64,000 bases of DNA from Chrysophaeum taylorii. Its lineage: Eukaryota > Sar > Pelagophyceae > Pelagomonadales > Pelagomonadaceae. The notes beneath the pieces are model-generated. The model was given only the letters and a program-made list of their open reading frames with translations. It was not told the origin of the DNA and did no database searches. A program made the position numbers and the translations under genes. This document shows positions 43,072 to 54,800 of this stretch, in pieces (positions within the stretch are counted from its first letter, which is position 1; each line of letters opens with the position of its first letter). The stretch lies in contig JAQMWT010000471.1 in assembly GCA_029834535.1 (NCBI GenBank), positions 62,001 through 126,000 on the forward strand, written 5' to 3'.

Positions 43072-43332
43072 TTGTCCCTCGATTTAGGGTAAGGATCAGG
43101 TAGGCGCGAGAGTAAGGATCAGGTAGGCGCGAGAGCCAGACAGTGATCCTCCAAGCCGTCTACGGCGACCTCGCAGACTATTTCCACGACCCGCGGCGGC
43201 TCTTTCAGCGCGCCATTCTCACGCCCCGTCGAAACGATGTTGTCGATGCTGACAACGCGCGCATGACCGCGGCCTTTTTTTCCCGAAGATGAGGCGTCGG
43301 AGTTCTTTTCGGCCGACTAGGTTGGGTCGGAA
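43012..43332 (+). mobile_element. Helitron array 1, unit 1 (truncated)
   Basis: Starts with the 5' end TCCTAACTACTAATCGAC directly after an A, followed by (TCTG)n and a GTCCCTCGATTTAGGGTAAG block. It then enters the helicase remnant VILQAVYGDLADYFHDPRRL and breaks off at GTTGGGTCGGAA, joining directly to the 5' end of unit 2. Confidence 0.7.
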
Positions 43333-44349
43333 TCTTAACTACTAATCGACAGATGTTTGTCTGTCTGTCTGTCTGTCTGTTTGTTTGTTTGTCCCTCGAT
43401 TTAGGGTAAGGATCAGGTAGGCGTGAGAGTAAGGATCAGGTAGGCGCGAGAGCCAGACAGTGATCCTCCAAGCCGTCTACGGCGACCTCGCAGACTGTTT
43501 CCACGACCCGCGGCGGCTCTTTCAGCGCGCCATTCTCACGCCCCGTCGAAACGATGTTGTCGATGCTGACAACGCGCGCATGACCGCGGCCTTTTTTTCC
43601 CGAAGACGAGGCGTCGGAGTTCTTTTAGGCAGACTAGGTTGGGTCGGAAGACGACGCCTCGCTCTTTACAGTCGAGTTTTCGACTCCCTGACAACCAACG
43701 GCATGCTGACTTTGATCGCGAGCTTAAGGTCTTCGCAACCTCGACCCGTCGCACGGCCACTGCAACGGTACCAGATACATGATCGATCGTGTCGTGTCAC
43801 CGAGGCTCCTCCAACCTGTATCCCTTAAGGCCCGCCGACGCCAAACGATCACCAAGAGCCAGGGCCAGACGCCCCGCGAGGTCGGCGTCCTCTCGCCCAA
43901 GCCCGTCTTCTGTCACGTCCAGCTCTACGTGGCTCTCTGTCGATCGGCAACCCCGGGGATATGCTCTTCTGAGTCGACGACTCCACCCTACCCCGCACGT
44001 GCGCAATACCTATAAGCCCCCTCCCGGCGTCTACACGCGCACTGTAAGTGAACTTACTGGGACCAGGTGAACTTACTGGAACCAGGTGAACTTGCGGAGG
44101 TTGGAGATTGGGACTAGGTGAAATTAGTGACCAGGCGAACTTACTGAGACCAAGTGAACTTACTGGGGTTTTTAGAGTAAACTCAAAGGTTAGCGGCGTG
44201 TGCGGATCAAAGCAGCTTAGATTGGCGGGGGTGACGGCGACGAGTTCAAAGGAAAGTGGATGTGAGCACGAGTGGGTTTACGCCGAATTTACTGGGGTTA
44301 GAGATTGGGACTAGGTGAACTTACTGGCGAACTTACTGGCCTGCACTTG
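43333..44349 (+). mobile_element. Helitron array 1, unit 2
   Basis: A 1017-bp unit with 5' end TCTTAACTACTAATCGAC and 3' end CCTGCACTTG. It contains broken pieces of a Helitron (PIF1-like) helicase in order: VILQAVYGDLADCFHDPRRL with FQRAILTPRR following (43460-43560); RNLDPSHGHCNGTRYMIDRV (near 43736-43796); QTITKSQGQTPREVGVL, then VFCHVQLYVALCR (43834-43950). These match the last helicase motifs of Helitron Rep-Hel proteins. Frameshifts show it is dead. A minisatellite of about 19 bp with GGTGAACTTACTGG (44045-44340) precedes the 3' end. No Rep domain is present. Confidence 0.78.
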
Positions 44350-45384
44350 TCCTAACTACTAATCGACAGATGTTTGTCTGTCTGTTTGTTTGTTTGTCTG
44401 TTTGTCCCTCGATTTAGGGTAAGGATCAGGTATGCGCGAGAGTAAGGATCAGGTAGGCGCGAGAGCCAGACAGTGATCCTCCAAGCCGTCTACGGCGACC
44501 TCGCAGACTATTTCCACGACCCGCGGCGGCTCTTTCAGCGCGCCATTCTCACGCCCCGTCGAAACGATGTTGTCGATGCTGACAACGCGCGCATGACCGC
44601 GGCCTTTTTTTCCCGGAGACGAGGCGTCGGAGTTCTTTTCGGCTGACTAGGCTGGGTCGGAAGACGACGCCTCGCTCTTTACAGTAGAGTTTTCAACTCC
44701 CTGACAACCAACGGCATGCTGACTTTGATCGCGAGCTTAATGTCTTCGCAACCTCGACCCGTCGCACGGCCACTGCAACGGTACCAGATACATGATCGAT
44801 CGTGTCGTTGTCACCGAGGCTCCTCCAACCTGTATCGCTTAAGGCCCGCCTACGCCAAACGATCAACAAGAGCCAGGGCCAGACGCCCCGCGAGGTCGGC
44901 GTCCTCTTTCCCAAGCCCGTCTTCTGCCACGTCCAGCTCTACGTGGCTCTCTGTCGATCGGCAACCCCGAGGAGATATACTCATCTGGGTCGACGACTCC
45001 ACCCTACCCCACACGTGCTGCGCAATACCGATAAGCCCCCTCCCGGCGTCTACACGCGCACGGTAGGTGAACTTACTGGGACCACGTGAACTTACTGGGG
45101 TTTGGGATTGGGACTAGGTGAACTGAGTGACCAGGTGAAACTGGGACCAGGTGAACATACTGGGGTTTTTAGAGTAAAGGGTTTTTAGAGTAAACTCACA
45201 GGTTGGCGGCGCGTGCGGATCAAAGCAGCTTAGATTGGCGGAGGCGAGAGCGACGAGCTCAAAGGAGTTGGTGTGAGCTGGGTGAACTTACTAACCAGGT
45301 GAACTTATGTGAAACTGGGACCAGACCAGGTGAACTTACTAGGGTTAGAGATTGGGACTAGGTGAACTTACTGGCCTGCACTTG
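44350..45384 (+). mobile_element. Helitron array 1, unit 3
   Basis: A 1035-bp unit with the same ends and helicase remnants as unit 2 (VILQAVYGDLADYFHDPRRL at 44475; INKSQGQTPREVGVLFPKPV at 44863). It ends CCTGCACTTG at 45384 and is followed by T. With the A before unit 1, the whole array sits between an A and a T, the target preference of Helitrons. Confidence 0.78.
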
Positions 45385-46682
45385 TTAGTACCTAACAACA
45401 GCCTATCAGTACCGTTGCGTACTTTCTAACGGGAATTGATTGTTCCTTTAACCTTACCCCCTATTGAAGAAACCGTTGACGTCGCCCCGTTGTAGTATCG
45501 TTGCATCCCGTGTGGGACTTGCAGTCTGACGTAAAATAAAAAAATCAGATTTACGTCTAAATTACATATATTACAAATGTATTATGTTGGGTTCACACGG
45601 ATACATAGTTTATTGACCCAGCAACCCGCTCTGTCCTTTAACCTTTGAGTTTTTAAAGGTCGACTGCCTTTGAGTTCCTTACTTGTACTTTAGAAAACCA
45701 CGTAATCTTAGCTTCGAAACCCTCATCGACGGTTGCAAACACTGGTATTTCCCGAGCACTACCTCTCCCAGAGACTACTCACTCGAGCGAGCGCCGACGG
45801 TGGGCGGGCGGAGTCGAGAATGGATGCTTTAGACGTGCGCGCTGCGAGGTCTGCGTCTCGCGCTCAGGTAAAAGATAAAGAAAGAAAACGACGGAAATGC
45901 GCTGAGTACATCAAACTTGCTGCGGCTGGAGACCAGGTGGCGATGAACGAGCGGGCAGCGACAAGACGTCCTTGCCGCTCTTGACGCTTACCGCCTGGAT
46001 GCCAGCGGTGGTCACGCAGAAGCGCAGTATCGTGTCACCCTTTTCTATGAAGTCGGCATCAGCGGTCGAGGATTTTTTTACTTTCATAGTATGGAGTCCC
46101 AAAAGACATTTTCGAAGCGACGAGGTGGTTTTGTGTCGCATCTAAGTATGGCAACCACACGCTCGCACAGTCCGAACTCGGCTGCAATGCGCTGCGCGAA
46201 GATACACCACACAACTGGCCTGTGGACGCGGGCTGTGGCCGCAACCTCGCTGACGCTCGCAGGCGGCCGAGCCTCGCCTCGCCTCGCCTCGCCTCGAGGG
46301 TTACGAGATAATTCGAATAGTACATCAATAGAACCTAAAACACATCGTTTTTTGGCGACAACAAGCGTCGATCATCCGACGGACGTTGTGGTTGCATGCT
46401 GCACGCGGCCATCTGTTAACACAACCCGGAGTGCTGGCTGGAGGGGAGGTGCAAGAAAGAAACAAGGGACGAACATCGGCAAACGCCTCGAGCGAAGCGC
46501 GCAGCACGAGCGCAAGGGCACAGCGAGGGATGGGGGGGAAAGTGAAGTTACTGGCGTGCGCTTGTTCTTACTCCTAAACCCTGACGACAAACATTCGAAC
46601 GTTACCCCAACATAGCCTTTCTGTCCCCCATGGATGAACACCGCCACCCGGGAGAGGTTCCGAGGTGAGGTCCGAGAGCGAG
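45385..46682. other. Intergenic between Helitron array 1 and the RhoGEF gene
   Basis: No confident gene. It holds the 15-bp insertion at 45642-45676. A short plus frame, 45820-45984, encodes a Lys/Arg-rich segment (MDALDVRAARSASRAQVKDK) without known domain. A repeated CCTCG run lies at 46270-46300. A 12-codon upstream open frame (46630-46668) ends 14 bp before the RhoGEF ATG. Confidence 0.45.
45642..45676 (-). mobile_element. Minimal short insertion (15 bp, 10-bp duplications)
   Basis: TTTAAAGGTCGACTG (45652-45666) is flanked by perfect direct repeats CCTTTGAGTT (45642-45651 and 45667-45676). It corresponds to the constant end of the short insertion family, in the opposite orientation to the copies in Copia, and would be the most truncated copy. 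Confidence 0.55.
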
Positions 46683-48288
46683 ATGGACGAACGACCGCGG
46701 TCCCAGACTTCAGAGGGACCCACATCGCGGTCTCTGACGTCGGAATTGGGTCTCAACTCGCGTCGCGGCGTGGACTCGTTCGTGGCACAGGCGAGCGGGC
46801 GTCCGCGCGACCCGTCCCTCCCGCGGACGTGGCATCGAGACTTGGCGTTTGCCAAGGACCTTCTGCGGTCGGACCCCCGCGGGGTTTTGTGGGTCTCTGA
46901 GCTGCGCGGGGGGGAGCGCGAGCGTTCGTGCTATCGGCTCGTCATCATCTCGGACGTGCGGCTGTACGTGACCAACGGCAAGCAGGGCCTGGTCTCGGGA
47001 TTTGTCGAGAATGCGCACCTCTTCGACCTCGAGCGCATTTCGGTCATTCCTGGCGACCGTATCGAGTTTCAGTTCAAGAAGCTCAACGTGGTCATCGACG
47101 ACACGGTCGGGCCGTTGATCGTGACGACGGTTTGGACGGCGTTGCTCGCGGCCAGCTACGAGGTCCCGGCGACGCGGCTCCCGGCGCTAGATGCGGGCGC
47201 CAAGCGTGTCATCGAAGACGCCGATCTGACGATGGGGGGCGGCTTGATCAAAAATTTCACTCCGGCCGAGGGTTTCGCCGCGACGTACCTCGCGGCGTGC
47301 GACCACGTCAACGTCAAGCCGCGCGCGTGCGTCGAGCGCTACGTCTCGGAGCGGTTGAAGGATGCGCCGTCGCCCGAAGACGACGAGGTCGTCCGGATCT
47401 TTGATTTGGGAGTCGCGTGTCGCGACGACCAGGCGGGCGGCAAGTTCCTCGACAACGACTTCCCCGCTCTGAGCCGCGCCCTCGGCGTGACGACGCACTT
47501 CGACGCTATCGCTCTCGTCGGCAAGGCGCCGCGGGATCGCTACACCCCCGCCGAGGCGCGCGCCGCGCAGGCCACGCTCTCCGGCGATGCCGCGAGGTCG
47601 CTCCTGACGGCGATCGACGCCTCGCCGCAAATCCGGCGCGTCCTCCTCAGCGGCGTCGGTCTCAAGGCCGACAAGCTCGACAAGCTCGACTCGGCCGTGA
47701 GCTTTCGACAGATGACGCACTGGAACGTCGCCGACAATCCCGGGCTCGGGGGCCGGGGACTCATCAAGCTGTTGGGCGAAGGCTTGGGGTCGAGCGGCAC
47801 GGGCCCCGACAGACTCGAGCGACTCGAGTGCCGGAACTGCGGCGCGGTCAAGACGCTCCCGCTCCGGTACGGATGGCGACGCTCGCTCCGCTACGTCGAC
47901 GCGACGCGCTGCGACCTCAGCAAGGGAGTTGACGCGCTCGCCGACTGGCTCTCGGAAGCGAAGGTCCTCGAGGCCCTCATTCTCGCGCATTGCGGCCTCA
48001 ACGTCCTCACCATCCTCGCGGCGATCACCCGCAACGAGGTCCTCACCGAGGGCGGCGTCCTTCGCGTGGTCGACTTGTCGCTCAACAAGTGCGTCGACGA
48101 TCTCAAGGGGTGCCGGCCGTGCGTGCTCCTCACCCAGCGCTCCACCAATCTCGTGCGCCTCGCGCTCGCCAAGGTCGATCTTCCCGTCGCGGCGCTGGAC
48201 GCCCTCCTCATCGGACTCAACGCGCGAGCCAAAGACGGCGCGAGTCCTCGGCCCGACGCGCCCGGGGCCGCGAGCGAAGACGCCTCGC

Positions 48289-48329
<41 letters not shown>

Positions 48330-51146
48330 AACCAGCAGCAAAAGGGGCCGGTGCCGCTGGCGCTTCACCTGGCCGACAACGCGATGGACAAGAAGCACGG
48401 CGCGGTGTTTTTCGATCGGCTGAGCGCGCAGGGCCCGTCGCAGCTGCGCGCGCCGCTCCGCGTGCTGAACCTCGACCGATCGCACCTCGGGACGCTGGGG
48501 CTGCGCGATCTCTTCGCCGCGCTGGCCGAGTCGGGCGCGCCGCACTTGGTCGCGCTGTCGCTCCGGTCGGCGGCGTCCAAGGGCGGCATGTTTGCGAACA
48601 AGCGCAAGCACGAGGAGATGGCCAAGGCGCTCGCCGACGTGATTCGCAAGTGCGGCGCGTTGGAGCGGCTCTACCTGACGGGCGGCGACGGGAGCTCGTT
48701 CAAGGGCGACCTGCTACCCGCGCTCGCCGAGCTCGCCTCGAACAAGACGCTCAAGGTCCTCGACATCTCGAACAACCAGTGCGGGGACGACGCGCTCCAG
48801 GCGCTCGCGGGATCGCTCTCGCTCAACGCGACGCTCGTCAAGCTCTCGTTCGACTCCAACTCGGCGTCGGGCGCGGTCCTCAAGCTCGTCGCCAAGGAGC
48901 TCGAGCGGAACCGCGTCCTCTACGAGGTCGGTCTCCCCATTCGCGACTGTGCGATGGCGTCGCGCAACGCCGCGAACGACGCGGACCGCCTGGCGCTCGC
49001 CAAGGCCCTCAAGGACATGCGCGCCGCCGTCGAGCGAAACCTCAAGTTAGCGCAGGCGAGCCGGCGCGCGAGAGCGTCCGGCGGGCGCTGCGAGCCGACC
49101 TCGGCGGCGGCGGCGGTGTCCAGCCTCTCGATGCGCGGTGGCTACGACGCCTTCTTCTCTTCGGGCGTCGGCGGGAGCGCGCTCGTCGGGGTCGACGACG
49201 CGGAGAGCGCTCTCGTCGGCGCTGGCGCCGGCGACGACGACGACGACGACGACGCCGCAAGAGATGACGACGACGCGCGAGACACGGTGGCCGCTGCCCA
49301 CGGTGGCGCGGACGCGGTCGTCGACGACGGACTCCCGCAAACAACCGCCAAACAGCCGAGCTTGGACGCGTCAACCGACCGGCCGTCTTCGGCGCCTCGG
49401 CGCCGGCCCTTGCCCCCAAAACCTAAGGGGGACGGCGACGTCGCGCATCGCATCAAAATCTTCCAGGAGATTCTCGAGTCGGAAACCAACTACGTCCGTG
49501 ACCTCGGCGTCATCTGCCAAAACTTTCTCTCCCCAATCGAGAAACACGAAATCCTCAAGCGCGAGGAGATCGACAAAATCTTCGGGAACGTCCGCGAGCT
49601 CCGCCAGATTCACCTCGAGCTCCTCAACAAGCTCCGCGACGCCGATCGCCGCTACCGCGATCTCCGGAACTCTGTCAAGCCGACGGCCGAGACCGAGGCC
49701 GCCGCCGAGCTCGCGTCGACCCACGCGCGAATTTTCGCCGAGATGGTCCCGTTTCTCCGCGCGTACGCGAGCTACTGCGCGACCTACACGAGCGCGATCC
49801 AGCTCGTCAAGACCATGTCCGAGCGACGGAGCACGCCCAAGTTCGCCAAGTTCCTCGAGAAGGTCGCGTCGATGCCCCAGTGCCGCGGCCTCGACCTCGC
49901 CTCCTTCCTCATCAAGCCCCCCCAACGACTATGCAAGTACCCGCTCTTCTTCAACGACCTCCTCAAGAACATGGGCGACGCGCCCGACGAGGCGGCGAGC
50001 GCCGCGCTCATCGCCGAAACCCTCAAGAGCGTCCAGGACGTCGCTAACACCGTCAACAAGACCATGGCCGCGTCGGGATCCATGACCAAGGTCTTCGAAG
50101 TCTTTAAGGACAACCTCGACTCCCACGAATCTGTCTCGGACCTCGTCACGCCCACGCGCCGTTTCCTCTTCGAGGGCAACGTCGCCTTCGCCTCGCCCGA
50201 CAAGGCCCCCAAGCGACACCACTTCTACCTCTTCAACGACCTCATGCTCCTCTGTACGCCCAGACGCTCCCTCGCCGGCTCGGACATCCCGAACAAGTAC
50301 AAGGTCAAGCACCGCTTCGCCCTCGTCGACTTCAACGTCACCGACCCGCCCCCCCCCCTCGCGCTCAACGCCAACGACTATCTCTTCCGCATGCGCTTCG
50401 AGGAGCGCAATGGCGGTACTGTCTCTGTCCACTGGCCTGCCGACGGCACGCGCGCCCCCCGGACGGACTTCTTGATATGGACCGACGAAGCCGCCGACTG
50501 CGAGAAGCTCAGGAGCCAGCTCCAGCAGTCCTGCTACGACGCGATGCAGCAGCAGGACGACATGTCCCGCCGCCGATCACAGGCCGTCGGCAGCAGCGCA
50601 TCGTCCCCCAATTCGACCTCGTCGCGGTCGACGACCAGCTTCTCGCCGCTCCCCCCCCCCGAGCCCGAAGACCAGTCCGCCGCCGAGGCTGCCGTGCCAC
50701 CCCCCACGCCCAAGGCCAAACTCGAGGAAGCCTCCGACGAAGACGACGAGGACGACGAGGAGCAGGAGGCGGAGGAGTATGAGGAGGAAGAGGAGGAGGA
50801 GGAGGAAGACGACGACGACGAGCAGCCGCCGGAGATTGCGGAGTCTGAGATCCGTAAATGGCGCGCCTCGGCCGGAGTACGGGATCAGCCTGCCAAACCG
50901 CCGCCGCCGCCGCCGCCGAAAGGGCCCAGTCAACAGCAACAGTCTCCTTCACTCCCACCCCCGATTCCCAAGGGGCCTCCTCGTCACCAACTACAAAAAC
51001 CGCCGCCGCCACCAATGCCCAAGGAGCCTCGTCAACAGCAACCTCCCCCACCCCCGCCGAAAGAAAAAGAGCCTCGTCATCAACAACCTCCGTCCCCCCC
51101 GCCTCCAAAGATTCCCACAAAAGTCACCCGGATGACGGAAATGTGA
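46683..51146 (+). CDS. LRR-RhoGEF-PH multidomain protein
   Basis: An intronless 1487-residue protein. Residues about 60-165 look like a non-canonical PH domain of the CARMIL type (SELRGGERERSCYRLVIISD; LFDLERISVIPGDRIEFQF). Leucine-rich repeats of the ribonuclease-inhibitor style cover about 200-770 (KTLKVLDISNNQCGDDALQA), interrupted by a poly-Gln tract (about 535-555). A Dbl-homology RhoGEF domain spans about 920-1125 (IKIFQEILESETNYVRDLGV; FLIKPPQRLCKYPLFFNDLL), followed by a PH domain (about 1140-1295). The tail is acidic, then poly-proline (PPPPPPP and PPLPxP-like runs) suited to profilin or SH3 partners. It should activate Rho/Rac-type GTPases and link them to actin. The start is the first in-frame ATG; an upstream 12-codon frame may limit translation, or its GTGAGG could be a splice donor. 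Confidence 0.88.
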
Positions 51147-51824
51147 ACCTTCCCGTGGTTGTACCTCTCCAAAGTTGTTCCTCTCCAAAACTCTACTTTC
51201 TTGTGTGTCCTTCTTACCCGCGTGATTTTCTGCTTTCGCGCGTGTTCTGGAGCTGCATCTTCTTCGACAGATGACGACGAGCGATGTCCATCTTCTTCAT
51301 TTGTCAGAGCTCGACGCCATCCGCCCGTGCCCACAGTCGAGCTTTATGGTGCCCGTGGCATCCCAGAGTCGGAGACCCCGTCCGCCCACATCCCTATCGA
51401 CCTCACCGACGTCTCGCCGCTTCTCTCATTTGAGACAATGTCACATTGGTAGCCCTCCGCTCACCAGCCTGAGGTTCCTTTTATTCTCGGGCGCACTCGG
51501 CCTGGCCTGGTTTCGTCGACTGCGAGCGCGTGAGGGTGACTTACCTCATAAAACTACCTCCCTATCTAATGATACGGTCGCGATTCGGCGTACGAGGCGC
51601 TCAAGGTGGCCTGGTTACTGGCGAGCGAACTAGCCATATGCCAATAACCACTCGCGAAAGGTACACCTCCGGGGGGGGGGTTCTGATTGAGCCGCTCATT
51701 CGCGCATGTGGTATGCTTGGGTGCTCAGGACATGGTCCTTCCTTTCTATTTTTACCCTGGACTGGCCTGCTACGGCCCGTGCGTGCCGGAGTCTAGCGCC
51801 GGGCGGAGCCCAACAACTGGCGTC
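51147..51824. other. Intergenic between RhoGEF and ATR genes
   Basis: No gene recognised. A duplicated CCTCTCCAAA phrase lies at about 51165 and 51181, and a G-run at 51671-51680. The ATR frame is open from 51687, so its true start could lie at an ATG at 51732. Confidence 0.5.
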
Positions 51825-54800
51825 ATGAACTCTGATACGTCCCTTGCCCCCGTAATAATAAGTGCGTCCCTCGACACCGGGCTAAATTATTACAGCCCCC
51901 AAAAGAAAATTAAGACCGTTGGTTCTGCGGGTCGGAACGATGGCCTCGAGTTGTTTGGGCTTCTTCGAAGCGATCGACGGAACGGCCACCGACCTATGAT
52001 CGCGGCTGTCGACGCCGCGGAGGCAAAGCTTCGCGCCGGTAGGAGTCTCGACACAGCCATCGTCGAGTACGTGCGCGCGGTCGACGCGGCGTGCGCGCAG
52101 GATGTGTCGGCTGCGACCATCTTTCGAGATCCTGCGTGCGCCGCATCGCGCGTGGTTCTGCTGTGGGCGCACGACGCTAGGTGCGACTCTGGGACGGATC
52201 GAACGAGACGTGAGGCTGTGGCACGCGCAGTAGACGAGGCGACGGCGTTTGCGAGTCAAGACGCGCTCATGACCCATCATCTTTTCTGCGATGCGTTGCG
52301 TGTCTTACGAGCTCTGAGGGTAGGAGAGAAGCAGTTCGTCTGTTTCGAGGGAACACAGCGCGCCATACACGCCGAGGCAAGCGTGCTCGAGCGCACAATG
52401 CAGGACGACGACGCAGAACGCGAACTATACAAGCGTCTCCGTAATCGCGTGTCTGCCAAAGTTGATGCCAACGACGAGATGCGAGCGCTGTGGGCCCGGC
52501 GCGGCATGACGAGCATTATCGCGAGACTTTTGAGGAGCAATGCCACTCGCCAGTTTGTGGAGATTGATTTCTGGCGCGAAGGTTGGCAAGAGTTATGGCA
52601 CCAGTTTGACACCGTGACCTCGACTCTCGACATTGAGCCCGGCATTAGCCAGGCTCTTGCTTCGGCCTCGTGCGCGATTGGAACTGCGACCGCAAACGCC
52701 ACGGCGGTTGCGTTCGCAAATATCGCGGCGCCTCGCGTTGCTCGGCGCAGCCTCGAGCGCGCGGTCGGAATGTGCTTAAAAGGCGCTCTTGCGGCGCACA
52801 GCAACAAACGACGAAAAGGATTCGCACATGCTGAACTCGAAAGCCTCGTTCGCGCGCTGGCAGTCGCTGCGGCCTTTGCATTTGATGTCTGCGACTCGTC
52901 GAGGCTTGAGTTTTACGTTGCTATTGCCGTCGACGCTGCCCATATCAGCGGCTCTGGTACAGTTAATACGGTGAAAGACGATGACAACAACTACTACGGC
53001 CGCAATCAAGGTCATGGGTCCATCGAGCGCTCTTCCTCCCCAAGCGCAGAAAAGAGTTTGCTTGCAAAGATTCGGAAGGAATTTCAACTCGCTCACGATG
53101 ATGCCAACTGGAGTGCCGACTGGGTGCCGGGCGAGCACTCTGATGCTGTGCTTGCAGTACGCGTCGTGCTGTCTGCGATCCACGATTCTCTTGCGTGTGT
53201 GAGCGCCTCGTCGATTCTGCTGCGGCGAATCGTGCCGAACCTTTTCGAGCTACTAGAAGCACCATCCGCTACTACAGCTCGACGCGAACTCGTGGCTTGC
53301 TTCGAAGCCCTTCAGGTTTTTGAGGATATTATGCCTGGGCTCCTAAATGCGGCAACCAAGACCCCCGTTTGCACTTATGTCGCGCTAACCGTTGCCGGTC
53401 GACGTCTCCCGTCTTGTCGCGAGCCCCTTGCCACGGATGTGGCATCCCTTGACCAACTCGCACGTGACTACTGCCTGAATGTAACAGCGGCGGGTTCCTT
53501 GGATCTCCTCGTAGATATTGCTCTCGCTGCGGCGTGTGCCTGCAGTGCTTCTGTTGGAGATGCCTGTCTCACCGTTGCACGGGATGCGACATTGCATGCT
53601 GTTGTGGCACAGGAGCACGGCGACGACGATGGGAGTAAGCTCGTCGCTATCATCCGTCGAATCGCGGCAAGCTCGGACAGTGGCAGCGCCGCCGCGGGGA
53701 CCATCAACATTCTCAGAGAGGCCTGGCGCACGCACCCTGAGTGCCCTTGTCTAGCGAATGTCATCCGACTTACACTCCCGAGTCTTGCGCGTTGCGCTCC
53801 CACTCAGATCGGAGCCCGGCTGGCAATTGTCCAATCCCTCCAACAACCAGGATGCTTGTCTTTTGCTGCTTCGGCTCTTCGCTTCGTATTCTCACGTTCC
53901 GCGTTGGCAACGAAGCCGTGCTTGGTGGACATCAATGCAGGTGATAACTGGTGGGAGGTGCACGCTGAACTCGTCGCTGAGCTCGTGAACCCTGATCGGC
54001 ACGGCGAATGTCTGTCAGACATCGCATCTGCGGCGATCGCGGTTCTCGAGGCGTGCGCGTCGTACTCAACTACCAGTAGCAGCCGGCTCAGCCACCCCCA
54101 CTGTGGCGAAGTCTTCGGCGCCCGTCTTGCTCTGACCAAACTTCTTGACTTGGCGACCAACGAGACGCCTGTCGAATCACGGACGCGCGGCGCGTTGAGC
54201 ATCGCGTGCAGCCACATCGTCGGTGAGCGAGGCGCTGCGTGCCGCGCAGCATTCTGTGCTCCTGCCTTGGACGGAAGATCCTCTTCTTCCAACAAAGGAG
54301 ACGAGACATCATGTCGGGCTTTGATCGAAGCCCTAGAGACTCGGTGCGCGTCAGCGATGAGACGCGCAGACAGTGCCGCGGTGGCGGCTGTGTTCGCTGC
54401 GATGGGTGCCATCATAGAGCTCGATCGTAACCCAAAAACCAAATTTGGTTCGTGGGCACTCGAAGCGCTTGCTCGAGTCTGGCGGACAACGGCTTTCTCT
54501 GGCCTCGCTTATTCCGAGCTCCGTCGTGTGGCAGCAAGGCGTCGCATCGCCGAAAGTTGCGCTGATGCTGAGCATCGTCGGCTTCTCTCGGATGCCTCTG
54601 GAGTTGAAGATGTTGGTCTGGAGGCTGCACTGAATGCCGCATGCATTGCCACACCTGAGGCGGACGGGACTCTGCACGTCACTAATGGTGACCGGTCACC
54701 ACTCACTGAGCTAAAGTCCTTGGTCGAAGCGCTCGCAATGTCGTCGGGGACGACAGGGAGAACCACCGGCTTCGGGCTTATCGAGGCACTGGGTACCCTC

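Noticed and set aside
43460-43828. 122-residue plus-strand frame as a small gene
   Set aside because: It is the frameshifted Helitron helicase remnant; the same frame recurs in the other units with different breaks.
42961-45500. CRISPR-like array in the repeated region
   Set aside because: Repeats are kilobase-scale mobile-element units and microsatellites; there are no evenly spaced short repeats with unique spacers, and the DNA is eukaryotic.
47187-48611. 474-residue minus-strand frame opposite the LRR region
   Set aside because: Shadow of the RhoGEF gene; low-complexity composition mirrors the poly-Gln and leucine-rich sense strand.
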